DNA of 64,000 bases from Dactylellina haptotyla (GCA_031310005.1 CM062380.1:2604001-2668000); one strand, 5' to 3'. Counted from the stretch's first letter, positions 12,736-24,628 are shown. Made by a program: numbers and translations. The notes: generated from the sequence alone by a model not told the origin.

Positions 12736-12779
12736 TCCCGCCGGTGCGGGCTCTGGAGATCCAGGCGGGCGGTTCCGAC
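12680..12779 (+). repeat. 100-nt nested inverted repeat spanning the kinase stop codon
   Basis: A perfect 13-bp inverted repeat (GTCGGAACCGCCC at 12680-12692 and its complement at 12767-12779) brackets the last 14 codons, the TAA at 12733-12735 and the start of the 3' UTR. Inside are two adjoining hairpins: CCCGC/GCGGG (12737-12750, 4-nt loop) and CTGGA/TCCAG (12753-12764, 2-nt loop). A weaker CCCC/GGGG pair lies at 12691-12703. As RNA this could fold into a closed multibranch structure. Role unknown; it may be a structured mRNA end or a small foldback insertion. Confidence 0.6.
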
Positions 12780-15102
12780 GTGCAGCATTGCAATTACCGA
12801 AAGCGTGGCGAAACCACCTTTTCTTATCTTAAAGCTTATCTTTTATGTTTCTCACATTCTCCATTGTTTCTCTAGAACATCCAAAGCGATCGGTTTGATA
12901 TTTTCCCTTTTTTATTTTTTTAAAAAAATCCAAAATTTTTACCCATTTTCTTTCATTTTTTGTCAAATTCCCTTTTCTTACTTTAATTCATATTGGACGG
13001 CGTTCTTCGCGAGTTGGCGTTTGTTGGTGAGATTTTGGAAGGTATTTGATTTTTAGCTGTTTGCCCCCATCCTCTCAGACTGTATATAGACGTGAGGAAT
13101 TTTCAAACTATACACCACGAAATCTTTCTCCCTCCCCCCCCCTCTCGTTCTCTCTCTCCGTTTATTATATACTGTTTTGGCCGGCTGAATCAAGAATATA
13201 AACATCGAATCGTAATAGACATTCGACGATTTGGTCTGCTGCTTTTAGTAGAGTCTAGCAACACAATGGTCTGTGTCATTTTCCATATAACAAATACAAT
13301 CTGATAAACCGGTCGGCATTACCGGTCGGCACTCCAAATATACACAACTCTGCATGTCATTGTTACTTGTGAATTGGTAGACTATCCGCAATAAGGATGC
13401 CGAAAGTTGAAATCCGATATAGTTGCCAAAGCTACTGCTTTCTCAATGAGACTAGGATTGAGTTTTTCATAAGAATAACATAATTGGACTACCCCTGGGA
13501 GCATATCACCGATACCCTGCAGAAGTCGCCCCTACGTATGAGTGAATGGATTGAGCCAACGCTACCGCGGATCTGTTGGATCAATGCACAGATGGGAAGT
13601 ATCGATTTGCCCGAACTCGGGGATATGCTCAGGAACGAACATCTTCTAAAGAGACGCGAGGCGCGAGGCAGATGCTCTGATTCAGATCGCCCCTTGCAAA
13701 GTGGTTAGCCATATGGCTTGATGCCGTGCGTGCTGCTGAAGAAGAAATCATTTGGTTGTCTGTAGATGCAAGAAAGGCGTGATTTCGAATGAGCGTAGAA
13801 CGAATCCCGCATTTCATCAAATTAATCCAGGATATGCTTCTCTATCGCCTGGCGCGAACGTCTTAGGTAGCTGTAGCTTCGAGGCTATAGTGATTATTAT
13901 AAATAGAAAAACAAGTTTGTGTTAACAGGATTTCTAACAATCTCCTGTAGAAACAGGCTGAACGAAAGTTGCGTTAATTAACAATGATGACAACTTTGAG
14001 GCGAGATGTGACAATGTGACAATGTGATCACGATCGGTCACTTCAATTGATCAACGGCACCTCTACTAGTATAATGCCTTGCTAAGCTACGACAGCAATT
14101 CTACGACCTCCGATCCACCAGAATGCGTTCATTTACCCCTTTGCCTTCCCCGCGAAAGAACGTCACGACACCCGCAGGCCAGAATCATGCAGGTCAACCA
14201 AGCCCTGGGCCACCAACACCTTATCGATATCCGCTCTCTTCGCTTAGGCAGACAACCATCTGCACATCTCGCGCGCAAAGCACAGGGCAGCCTAAAAATT
14301 TTAAACTCAACGACACGGCAACTTGCATATATTGCAAAAAAGTGGCGCCTCTCCGGAATTTTCTGAAGGAGCCCCCCTCCACTATTAAACACGGGGTGGG
14401 TCGGCCACTGTCAGATAGTGGAACCATACTCTGCTCGAAACCACACAATTAAGCCCACTCCGCCTTTCTCACTGACAAAAAACAGGCAGGCATTCGAGAA
14501 CGATTCTTCCCAAGGTTTAGAACAGCCGATGGTGGATTGGATACCGGAGGCGCCTTGACTCCTTTATTAAGTGGGTGTCACAATAGCACCTGCTTCGAAT
14601 GTTGATAAGGGGAAAATGCAGCATGGTCGAAGCGAGAGAAGCGATTGGAGTAAACTGTGAACTCCATCTAGCGACTTGATACTCTTATCTAAAGTTTTGA
14701 TCGGATATCAAAAACGCGTCACTAAATTGCCCATTAGAAAGTGCCACTCGGTATTTAGTTGATACGTTGAGTCGATCCCACTTCTGAGACACCGTAACAG
14801 TCTATTGGTAGTTAACTATTCAGGCGAGTTGTGGTTACGCATGTCATGCAGCATATATGGTTTTGGAATTTAATCAGAGTCAGGTATATATGTGACCACA
14901 ATAGGGGTGGTTTCCCGGTGTCATTAATCATCGGAAGGATAATGTAGATATGGTACAACCAAGAGTATGCATTAACCTCGGATGCTCGTGTAGTAATGGC
15001 AGAAGGAGGAACAGGCGGATATGTATAAAAACTCCCTAGGTGAAAAATATGCCGAAACAAGGAATTGCAAAAAGCCGAAATAAGGAAATATATACAGGAA
15101 AT
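12736..15102. other. Spacer between kinase-like gene and RPL25
   Basis: Contains the kinase 3' UTR and T-rich sequence (12890-13060). There is a C/T tract at 13127-13160 and an 11-bp direct repeat of ACCGGTCGGCA at 13308-13318 and 13321-13331. A 109-codon ATG frame at 14123-14452 ends with a CIYCKK pair but has no other support. No gene is called. Confidence 0.5.
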
Positions 15103-15996
15103 TTATACGATTCCGAGTTTCGTCGCAGCTATAGATGGCGAGTTAGCCGGTGTTCTGATCTGAAGGCATTCATATCAGACTGTCCAAACTTACCAACATC
15201 GAGAGCATCAGTATCCGGGCCGAGCTTGACGAAAGCCTTCTTTCTTCCATCGGGTCTTATTAAAGTGTTGATCTTAACGGCCTTAACTTCGTAGAGCTTG
15301 TTGACGGCAGCCTTAATCTGGTTCTTGTTGGCCTTGACGTCCACAATGAAAACAAGGGTGTTGTGCTCTTCAATCTTCTTCATGGCGCTCTCGGTGTTAA
15401 GTGGGTGCGAGATAACCTTATAGGCATCCAGACGCGGGACGTGGGGGATCGATTTTCGGGGGTACTTTGGAGCTCTGGAGAGGGAGAGGGTCTTTGGTCT
15501 GTGGAAGGAGGCCGATAATCTGACTTTTCGGACCTTGTGTGGGTTGGTTCCCTTGAGGGCGGCCTTCTGGGCGGCTTTGGCCTTAGGGGCGGCCGCTATA
15601 TTTCAACAAACATGTCAGTAACAAACTTCTTACTGCCAAATCCAATCGCAATCTCATTATGTAGATGTTTTGCCAATCCAATCCCCCAATTGCTGCTGAC
15701 TGCTTCTTCAATGGTGCGCCCTCATTTTGATACGACCCTGTCAATATCTGCATCGCCAAATTCAGCCATAAGCCATCTAGCTGCGAGAAGTCCAACATCT
15801 CCCGTCTCTTTCTACGTGTATAGATTCTCCATGCCGATAGTCCCCATTGAATTCTAGTTTCAGCGCCCGTTTTCCTTCTTTCGTTTCTCCTTCGCCATCG
15901 GCCAGACATCTTCCACCTTTGAGATTGCGATTGAAATGAACTCCAGAATAGTGTAAACCCACATTTGCCCTTTGTTGCAGCAGCCTTTGGTGGCAT
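15103..15996 (-). CDS. RPL25: 60S ribosomal protein L25 (uL23)
   Basis: Predicted 153-aa large-subunit protein that binds 25S rRNA beside the polypeptide exit tunnel and docks SRP and NAC. Exons are 15996-15963, 15595-15194 and 15128-15103. A basic Ala/Lys-rich N-terminus leads into [57 protein letters not shown] and [13 protein letters not shown], ending in [12 protein letters not shown]. Length fits the family. The first intron is long (367 nt) and starts after codon 11; its donor GTGGGT is weak. A GC donor 6 nt upstream would also keep frame and give 151 aa. CTGAC followed by TATAG marks its 3' end. Substitutions in the last 50 residues make it divergent from Aspergillus and Neurospora forms. 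Confidence 0.96.
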
Positions 15997-17422
15997 TTTG
16001 TCGAATATTATCTGATGACTTCGATGAAGTTTGTCGACGGTATGGGTTGGCGAAGTTGTGAAGTTGGATGCTGGATATTTTCGTTGTATGTTCCAAACGC
16101 AAAAGCTGCCTCACACTCAAAAACCCCAAAAAAGAAAGCATTAGGGCACCACGAAGCCCTAACCAGGCTTTCCAAATACGGAATTTACAGTATCGGCAAA
16201 CAGACCATCGCAACACCGCAACACCGCAACACGTGTTGTCACATCCACCAGCAAAACAATATTGTGAGGCTGGCCCAGTTAATGGAATTTAGACATCCGA
16301 TTTTTAAATCCGCAGAAGGAATATTCTCTTAGGTAGCTGGTTCAAACCCTTCATCACGGAGCCGATGTACATATATTATCATACGCCGGGTCACCGGATG
16401 TTAGTCGGACATCTTTAAGATTGTTAAAACCTGTCACAACGTTGTTTCCAATGATGCGGCTATCGACCTTGATCTACTTACTCTTCCGCTTTTGCTCTCT
16501 TGACTACCGAGACCTCGAAACATGGCACAGCATATCTCGCAATGGCAATCTCCCCTACCACGAGATGCTGTAACGCAATATCGCAGTCCCATATATAACC
16601 TAGATCCGATACCTATGACTTGAGCTTACATGTCTCTGGTACTCACCGCAATGTAATGGGTTTCGATATATTTATGTACAACCTGTCGCTTTCGCGCGCT
16701 CGGAGCAGACCGCTCATACATTGCATAGGCATGAAAGAATTATCAATGCATTTCCATGAACAGAGCTAGCACGGATGAGCAACCAATTAGATGTATATAT
16801 ATACGGGGCTCATAGCAGTCGCTCTTTCTAACTGTCGAGCACATATCAATTTGCGACACCAATAAAGCTACCGCGGGACATATGCGAGGACGCCATACTA
16901 TTGAAGCACTCGGGCCCCTATGCAATCGATGGAAACATAGTCCACAAGCATGCATATCGCGAATGCGACCCTACCTGATATCATATATGCGGATCGACTT
17001 CCCTGAGCGCGAGCATACGTATCGCGAGGACGGGTCAGCCGCAGCTGTGAATATGCCGAGCATTCGCAGGTACATGCGCAATAACATTACGTTGAGATAA
17101 GGGTAACGCACTCATATTAAGCAGCGCTACTCCGTAAAGCGGGCGTTTGTCTTAATATCTTAGCGATTGGTCGAAGTTTGAAGTATGTCTTAGAGATGGG
17201 ACACCAATATCTCCTCCGGGCTTCCAAAATATTCAGCCCGAATACAACAGTTTGGTTTGTGTTGCACAAACAACATGCAACATCAACCTATTCTTGGATT
17301 CGCGCCCATTAGAGCCTGGCCATGGTGTGCACTGCTCCTCATCCACAAACTTGCACACTCACGATACTAGAAGCCTCCGGGGCCTACGCAAGTTTTAGCG
17401 AATAGCTCAAAGCGAACACTAA
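15997..17422. other. Divergent spacer between RPL25 and GPI15
   Basis: It holds the upstream regions of RPL25 (-) and the PIG-H gene (+). The only distinctive element is the inverted TTAGGGC/GCCCTAA pair listed separately. A B-box-like GGTTCAAACCC at 16339 does not form a tRNA. No further gene is seen. Confidence 0.5.
16141..16162. promoter_or_regulatory. Inverted telobox-like pair upstream of RPL25
   Basis: TTAGGGC (16141-16147) and GCCCTAA (16156-16162) form a perfect 7-bp inverted repeat with an 8-nt spacer, 145-166 nt upstream of the RPL25 start codon. TTAGGG-type teloboxes are known in ribosomal-protein promoters of several fungi, where Tbf1-like factors bind them. Function here is inferred from motif and position. 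Confidence 0.5.
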
Positions 17423-18182
17423 ATGGAGCCGGAGAAGGAGGCCAACGAGGCAGAGCTATGGGGTCTGCGTGTGCGAAATCCCACCGCATCGACCATTGAA
17501 TACACAGTTACCACGCGACCGGAGAAATGGTCGCGACAATTCACGACCGTTCTAGCTGTCAAAGCCGCTTTGCTGGGGACAATCCTTTTCGTTATTTTGC
17601 TCAAACAAGACTATTGCTACAGCGGGCTGCAGGATAGTCTGAAGAGCATCGTCATATCGACTAGGCCCGATACACATCCTAAATACCTCAATTTATTACA
17701 CGGAAAGCTCCACTGGCCGTATCTTGCGTTGCTCGGGTTCTGTGGTATTTGGATTGCAAGTTTGAAAGGTTATACAGGTTAGTACATATCCTGGGTTTCC
17801 TGTTTGTTTCGTCAATTTTTTCAACCTGGCAGTTGAACCTTAGCTCTGACGATTTTCCCTTTTCTTTCCTTTCCTTCTTCGCTCGTTTTATACAGAAGAA
17901 AGTCTACTAGTCCTACGCGGCCTTGGTTTTCAGGTAACAACATCGTCATCGTCCTATTTCGTGAAAGCCAATTCTAGGTTCATTCCAACATCAACAATTC
18001 AGGACATTTTAATCCACGAGGGATTTGTTGGCTTCGAGGTGCGGTTCTACTTGGCAATTGTTATACGGGAAGAGAAGGAAGTGGTAGTTGTGTTTCCAAA
18101 GCTGCTTCCGAGACGAGATATACTAGAAAGTGTATGGCGGGGTAGTCGCAGCTTGTATGAGCCTGATATGAAGCCTCTGTGA
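17423..18182 (+). CDS. GPI15: GPI N-acetylglucosaminyltransferase subunit PIG-H/Gpi15
   Basis: Predicted 213-aa subunit of the ER complex that adds GlcNAc to phosphatidylinositol, the first step of GPI-anchor synthesis. Exons are 17423-17777 and 17896-18182; the 118-nt intron has donor GTTAGT and acceptor TATACAG. Two hydrophobic segments lie near residues 40-60 (VLAVKAALLGTILFVILL) and 94-114. The PIG-H domain follows at about 118-213. It starts ESLLVLRGLGFQV and continues with RFIPTSTIQDILIHEGF, YLAIVIREEKEVVVVFPKL and LPRRDILESVWRGSR. This order and spacing match the family, and the length is usual. BST1, a later GPI-anchor enzyme, lies 21 kb away, so this is not a tight cluster. Confidence 0.9.
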
Positions 18183-20381
18183 ATCCTAAAGACGAATTTT
18201 TTCTCTCTCTCTAGTTGATCAACAAAATGTAACAGTAAGAATAAACTGAGCAATATCAAAAGGTACCTGGCCTCTGGAACGCTACTAAATCACGGATGTA
18301 ATGCTACTAATCACCGTTGAGTATACATTCTCGAGATCCTACGAACCTCGGTGGCAGATATGTCTTTTATGTCATACTTAAGTAACTATTAGCAGTCAAT
18401 CACATGGGCGATGCTCTGAGTTTAGCTTCGATCCCAAAAAACATCAGGGATGTCAGGCTTAGCTACGAATGCGAACGAGAGCACCAAAAATGGTTCCAAG
18501 CTATGTAATAGCACACCGCTCTTATCAGTTGCGGGAAAAAAATGCCTCTCATAAGCTGTCAAACCCCAAAACATTGCTGCAATCATGATGCAATGGTCGG
18601 GACACCCCACCGCGAAGATTTCCCGACCATCCTGCCAGACCAGCCAGGTACAGGTCAGATCCGAGGAGCCCATGCATGAAAGGAAAACCAGAAGCGTGCA
18701 TGCACATGTACAGATACATGGTTCGTTGGATAGCTAGGCCATGTTATACAGCTTGAGGAAAATTTGAGGGCAGCGAGAATCGAACTGCGTCTGTGCAAAT
18801 GCACTGCGGGAGCACAGCATGTGCAGACTCTTCGTGAACCTGCATTATCATCCTCCTCCTGCTCATGATTGCAAGAAACCTTTTCGCATTCCTCCCTGTT
18901 GGCTTTGCAGGCAGAACAACACACACCCCTTGAAAAAAAAAAAAAAGGGCCGAAGAATTTGTAGCTTAGACGAAATATACTTTTTGCTAGTGATAGAGAG
19001 GTGTAATCTTGAACCCGATGTACTGCCATGACATGAAAAACCGTTATAGGATCTTCTACGTGCGTCTCGAACCGGCTGCCCATCGGTTACTGAATCCATT
19101 TCAATTCGTCCCCGGAGGAGCCCCATATTCCGTTCAATGGATCGATTGATCGTTACTTTGGGATTGTGTCTCAACACGGCGAAATTGCACAATCTCCCAG
19201 CCGCCACAGAATGCACTACGTGCCTCCCTTCTCGCCCCTAACCGCTACGGGTCCACCAGGTGGTCGAGGTGGGGGGTGTACAGGTACAGCGGCAGTGTGC
19301 ACGCTCATTTTGCTAGTCTAAAAACCTAAGCAAGTGGCAAGCCAGACGGTCAGAAGGGTTATCATCATGAATAAGGCCCATACATATGCACCTACCAAGT
19401 TGGATGCGCTGTCTGCTAGCCGCAACCCCGAATGGGTTTGCTGGTGAAGGGGTGGATGAAAGAGAAATAAAGGGAATAGTTGGGACAAGGAACAAGAGAG
19501 AAAGGTCAGGAATAAGAAAGTCAGCCATCGAAGAAGGAAAATGTGAAAAATAGAGTAAAAAGGAAATAAATGAAATAAAAAGAATGGGCTGGCAAGTGGG
19601 AAAAAACCCGCATCTTCTGACCCCAAACCAGTCTGAACCAAAGATAACACCCCAAACGCACTGGCAAGCTTCTGGTTACAAACTGGGGCACCTCTCTTGC
19701 ACATGCCCATTTCTTCATGACATCGGAATCCTCCTTTTGTAATAAAAATTAAACTACTCTGTCGCAAGACTCCATATAGACTGTCCGCCTGCCACTCCCA
19801 CTTTCTCATTATCCTTCTTTCCTACCCTTTCGCCCATTCCACATACGTACGACTTTCTTTCCCTTCCCTTTCTCGCTCTGTCGACGTTGTTCGCGTGTGC
19901 ATCGCCTCCAATACGCCCCGATCGTTTCGTGCGCAACAAGCCACCGATCTCTTTTGTTCACCGCCGATACCTCTAAATGCCACCAACTGGAAGATCAGGC
20001 GCATCCGGTCCAACATTTGCAACACCGCCTCCCTAAAAGCAGCCGACTACCGCTTGTCTGGTGTTAGGCTCTTTGGGACTGAGCTATTGGGTTTCAATTC
20101 AACATAGTAGAAAAGGTGTCACCAACCGTGCTCCTTAATTTTCGGCTTTAAGACGCCTCCGGATAGCTATATACGCAGCAGCACTCCCTTCTCGTCGCCG
20201 TTGAACGATTCTCACATTAAATAAAAATAAAAATAAAAATAAGATATTATATATTATATATAATATATCATATATCCCTATTTCTCCTTTCAGCGGCTTT
20301 GACGTATCGTTTGGACGCCACCCACAACACATTTCCCGGTGTATTAGAATACCTTCGCGAACCGGAGGGAAACGATCCACC
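18183..20381. other. Spacer between GPI15 and the 378-aa gene
   Basis: No gene recognised. Contains an A-run near 18939-18952 and a C/T-rich leader-like stretch from about 19800. AAAATA repeats with an AT palindrome lie just before the next start codon. A TCGAACT-containing stretch near 18775 looks like a tRNA T-arm but its stem does not pair. Confidence 0.45.
20217..20276. repeat. (AAAATA)n tract followed by an AT palindrome
   Basis: Four near-perfect AAAATA units (about 20219-20242) run into a self-complementary stretch of TATTATATATTATATATAAT type ending near 20276. It lies about 105 nt before the start of the 378-aa gene. It may be a nucleosome-free or TATA-rich promoter patch. Confidence 0.6.
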
Positions 20382-21743
20382 ATGTCGGCTCAAATGTGCA
20401 CATTGCTCCCAACCAGCCCTTTACCGTTGGACCAAGCGTCCGCGGAAGGTGCCTACGAGTTGATCAAGGAGAACTCACTGCCGGCAGCTGTCAAGGAGCT
20501 CCTCGATTCAGTGGACTCTTTAGTCGCTCGTCAATTGGCCCTCCAACAGGGCAGGCAATCCACCTGGTACGTTAATTATAGATCCAATCACCCAATTCAG
20601 ATCCACCGTTGATATTCCGTCGGATCACGGCGTGGTTTCCCCCATGTTCTCCTTATTCTCAATGGATATATGTATTTACTGACAATATGTTTTGCTTATG
20701 CGAATAGTTTCTGCTCTTACCATTCCGATCTGATCAACTTGTCTGAAAATCCAAAGGAGGTTGAGGACATGTGGGTTCTCCAGCGGGACATTAGTGTACA
20801 GCTCTTCAAGATCATGATGGGAGTTGTCCGCTCCGCTGCAGACCTTGCTCGACGACTTCGAAGCCTGGGGCAAAGAAGTGCCCAGGTGGAGATAGTCAGC
20901 GCCCTTGACGACCTAGATTTGGAGTTGGCGTTCACGGGTGATGCTCGTGGCGGATATCAATGGCTGAATTGCTTGGCCAAAGATGAGTGTGGATGGGTTT
21001 GGACTGCAATCAATGACGAGAGTCTATCCTTGGAATGTGAGTTTGAAACAACCCAATTTTATTATATATTTTTCTATGAGATATTCGAACTTGTAACTGA
21101 CAGCTCATTCGGCTAATTAGCACACTGCCCGGCCTGTCTTCTCGGTCGCGCGATCGATTCTGAGTCCACCATTCGACTGCTCATCACCGCTGCACGACTT
21201 CTCAAGTGGGACTTTTTCGTGACTTCGATCCAAGAGCATCTTGAGTGCGATCCGTGGTGGGGCCCCGGATACTGGGAAACAATCGAGCCAAAAGCAAATG
21301 TTCTCGGAACTCAGATACGGGAACTTCTCGAACAGTGCGCGGACATCCGCCAGCGGCTCAAACTGACCGCTTCCCGACAACCAGGTCAGGGAGATTTGGT
21401 TCGATCGTCTGTTGCTTCCACCCGGAGAACCGCTAGTGATGGCCCTCTCAGCAAGCATTTACACTCAACCCACCCGGCCAGTATCCCCATGAAACTCGAT
21501 TTGAGACAACTTCACAGGTTGGTGGATATGCTATCACAGGATGGAGCCCGAGACGAGCATCATCCAATCAGTGGTGCATTGCGTCCCTACAATCACGCCA
21601 GAATGGCCAACAACTACAGACTGGCGGCGTACTGCTGGTTTGTCCTCATGTACAACATGTCTTTACCGCCGTCATCGGAGGATTCCGTACTTCTACAGGA
21701 CCCGCGGACCAACCGGAGTAAATCCAGATCGAAGACGGTCTGA
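20382..21743 (+). CDS. Uncharacterised 378-aa protein
   Basis: I do not recognise the family. Three exons with closed phases: 20382-20566, 20708-21036 and 21121-21743, giving 378 aa. The first exon is leucine-rich and helical (SAEGAYELIKENSLPAAVKE). The second is rich in Leu/Arg heptad-like spacing (SAADLARRLRSLGQ, SALDDLDLEL). The third opens with HCPACLLGR and contains a Trp-rich patch (ECDPWWGPGYWE), then a disordered Ser/Thr/Arg segment. It ends in a helical segment with RLAAYCWFVLMYNMSLPP and a basic tail. No signal peptide is seen. Cys-x2-Cys near the exon 2/3 border could bind metal, but no partner pair is obvious. The reading frames, splice sites and composition argue for a real gene. 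Confidence 0.7.
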
Positions 21744-22809
21744 TGCCGTATATCTGCTGTTTTTTTGGTTGATTTGGCCCCCGCATTTCATTTACTTCAT
21801 CCATCGTTCTTTATAATATATAGATTTTTTTTAATTTTCTTTTGTTAGCGGCTTTGATTTGGGGGATCTTTGAATTATAAGAACCAGGCGCATTCGGGGT
21901 GTCAACTTTGGAGTAATCAGATTGGGACAAGGGATTCAATCAGCGACTCAATATTTAATAATATTGTTATTTTATTATATTATATTTTTGTCCGTCTACA
22001 CAAGCAAATACAAAGTTGGATGGAAGGATCGGTCTCGATGTTGTGTCATGTTTGACTTCCTACCCAGTCGTTTTATAATCAAGTTGGCCCGCTGGACCTG
22101 CTCTGGGCCAGCACGAATATTTATACGTGCATGCATATTGACTCCGGGCTCCTCTGGCCAACGATAAGAATAAGAACAAAAGCTGTCCCCGGGACCCTCA
22201 TCGCGACTGCTGCACATGCGCGCGTGGAGGTGTAGTTATACTGTAATATAATTACCAATGTCCCCCCTCCTCCTCCTGACCGCGTCCGTCCGATCAGGTG
22301 AGGCTCCGGCTGCGTTGTTCGGTGCTGCTCGTTGCGAAGGAAAACGCCCTCGCACTCTCATCAACACCAACCAACAAGACTTTGTCCTGCTCATCGTCTC
22401 ATCTTCAACCTCCTTCCCCCCCGTCAAACGCCGTCACCGCATCTACCTCTGACGAGGAGCGACCCGTCGCTCATTTCTCTTCGTCCCCTGTGATTCGTAC
22501 TGTCTAGCTGTCCCCGTCGTCTTTCTTACTTCTCCTTGCTCTCGAATTCGCACCCTGCTGTTCGGTTTGCTCTCGCCCTTGAACCGCCAGCCACAGATTT
22601 ACCGTCGGATCCCTCCCCGCGACACCTTGAGCCCTCTCGTCTCGAGGACACGCTTCTACAAGTAGCGAGGCTCTTCGCGGGACTGTACGCTCATCTGGTC
22701 TCAATAACACCCCCCGTGGGCGATCTCTGTCCACCTGGTTTCTATTTCCACCCATTTTCGGGACCCCCAAGCAACACGCCGAAATCGTCACCCCCCCTCG
22801 ATCTAAACA
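21744..22809. other. Spacer and pyrimidine-rich leader of the Sds3-like gene
   Basis: AT-rich 3' flank (21810-22000) gives way to a C-rich, CT-rich leader from about 22250 to the start codon at 22810. An upstream ATG at 22258 opens a 64-codon frame; if the transcript starts upstream of it, this would be a uORF. Nothing else is supported. Confidence 0.45.
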
Positions 22810-24628
22810 ATGGCCTCGCCGTCACCCATCGCATCACCTCACCCTCACCACATGCAGATCGATTCGCCTCCGGCGCTGCACCACCATGCCCATGCACAAA
22901 GCGGCCAGCACGGCGCATCCAGTCTCTCGAAAAGAGACAAGCGCCGTGCCGCCATTGCAAACTCCCTCACCGAATTGAACACCAACTTCTCCCTGACCAA
23001 GGACGAACGGTACAGAACCCAGCTCTCCATATTAAACGCAGAAATGAGAGCGATTGCAGAGACCAATTGCCACCCGGACACCAATGGCATGCTCCCTGAC
23101 TTTGGAGGTGAAGTTGAAGATGCGATCAATGACGTCCTGAAGAATTCGGGTGTCATGCTGCCTTCCACCACCGAGAAGGCCGGCCGTTTCTATAGCCACT
23201 TTATCGATACGGTCAATGACAGTGTGGAGAGGAGGGAGGTCGAGATGACAGAATTAAACGTGAGTTTGGAGCATCCCCCCCTATGCTATCACCGCTTCTC
23301 CTACGATCTATTGGAAAACGGTGCGCTAACTGTCAACCTTTTCGTCTTTTTTTTTTTTTTAGTTTCAACACACACGTCGGTTACGAAACGTAGAGCTTCA
23401 CCATACACTCTCCCTGCATCACGCGGAAGCCGAATACCAGCACCTTGTCGGAAACATCCGGCAACGGCTGCTCACTAGACTTCAGCAGAACCGCAAAAAA
23501 TTGATCTCGGATAAGGATAACCTTGATACGATGGAACCATCTTTCGCATACCTACACCCCGCACAATACACAAATCTCCAGTCGGAGCGTTCCCCAGCCG
23601 GCAGGTCACATCTGGCGGACATATATTCATCACTCAACGATGCGCCAACCCGGAAGTTACGTGGAAGACGTGGCGAGGACAACAATAGTGACGCAAAAAG
23701 TGGTGATCTTTTGACTATACTCCAAACACTCGAAAGCTCTGGAGTTCTGCCGAGCAATGGCGGCCTGCATGGTTCGCAGAGCCCAGGGGGGCTCGGGAAA
23801 AGGAAGAGAGGAAACAACCGGAAAAATCGCGACAACCGCGATAACGACGACCTATTACTCAATAGTTTCACCGAAATATCACGCCCGTCGACGCCAAGAT
23901 CATCGGATGCAACAACTAAATCGCGCTCAGGTGTTCACGCAAGTGATTTTGCCAAGCCACTGTATACGCTCGACAAGCTATTCAGCGATAAGGAGCTGGT
24001 AGCTGCGGCGGCTGCGGCCCAAGCATCCACGGTGAAGTTTTACCTGGAGCTGTACCACCAGCAGATGATTTCCGGTGCCTTTGGCCCCCAGGTTAACGCT
24101 ACCAATGGCCAGAACGGTGCCGATCCAGCTGGCAACGACGAAGATGCGGCAATGGAGGACGGGACGCCCAACGCACCAGCGGGGCCCACAACTAGGAATG
24201 TGACGAGTGCTGCAGCCGCTTCACAAGGACATAACATGACTCCCGTCATTCCAACTTCATTTATCACGAAGAGTTTGACGGCCCCACCCCCAGCGCCCCT
24301 CAGACCAGAAGAAGCACAATCCGACCTCGCAGAGATACGGCGGTTGGCCAACGGCGGCGTACCGACATCCTATGTTAACGGCCTGGCGGGTCGTTCAGGA
24401 ACACCGCTCGGGAGATCGTTATCCGGGCTCGCCGGGGGAGTAGCTATGAGCAGGGGTGATAATTTGAGCACCATGAGCAGCAGACGGAGCGGGATGGCTA
24501 GAGACGACGACGATTCTGGTAGCGTCAGCGGAAAGAAAGGCAATTTGGGACTTGGGATCACAAGTGCAGGTCTAGAACGGAAAGTGAGCGGCGATGGGAG
24601 CGAGAGGAAGAAGCAAAGGAGAAACTGA
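22810..24628 (+). CDS. Sds3/Dep1-like subunit of the Rpd3L histone deacetylase complex
   Basis: Predicted 571-aa nuclear protein, exons 22810-23259 and 23363-24628; the 103-nt intron ends in a 19-T tract plus AG. The start sits in AACAATGG. The N-terminus is His/Pro/Ser-rich. The Sds3 region follows: SLSKRDKRRAAIANSLTELN, then RYRTQLSILNAEMRAI, AGRFYSHFIDTVNDSVERRE, a helical RLRNVELHHTLSLHHAEAEY, and IRQRLLTRLQQNRKKLISDK ending at MEPSFAYLHPAQYT. Later come KRKRGNNRKNR, a conserved-looking LYTLDKLFSDKELVAAAAAA segment, and a low-complexity tail ending in ERKKQRRN, a likely nuclear signal. Sds3-family proteins bridge Sin3 and the deacetylase through their coiled coils. Dep1 and Sds3 are related, so which orthologue this is remains open. 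Confidence 0.78.

Noticed and set aside
15596-15690. Possible C/D-box snoRNA in RPL25 intron 1 (ATAATGA ... CTGA with AAACAT/ATGTTT flanks)
   Set aside because: The CTGA is the CTGAC branch site 18 nt before the acceptor, and the C box is degenerate.
16271-16350. A-box-like TGGCCCAGTT and B-box-like GGTTCAAACCC
   Set aside because: Spacing is about 12-24 nt too long, the T stem has mismatches, and no acceptor stem forms.
18770-18850. tRNA-like T-arm (TTCGATT loop) on the minus strand
   Set aside because: The T stem does not pair beyond two bases and no A box lies at the right distance.
22536-23099. 187-codon frame overlapping the start of the Sds3-like gene
   Set aside because: It begins at a TTG codon, is in another frame, and is composed of leader-type C/T-rich sequence.
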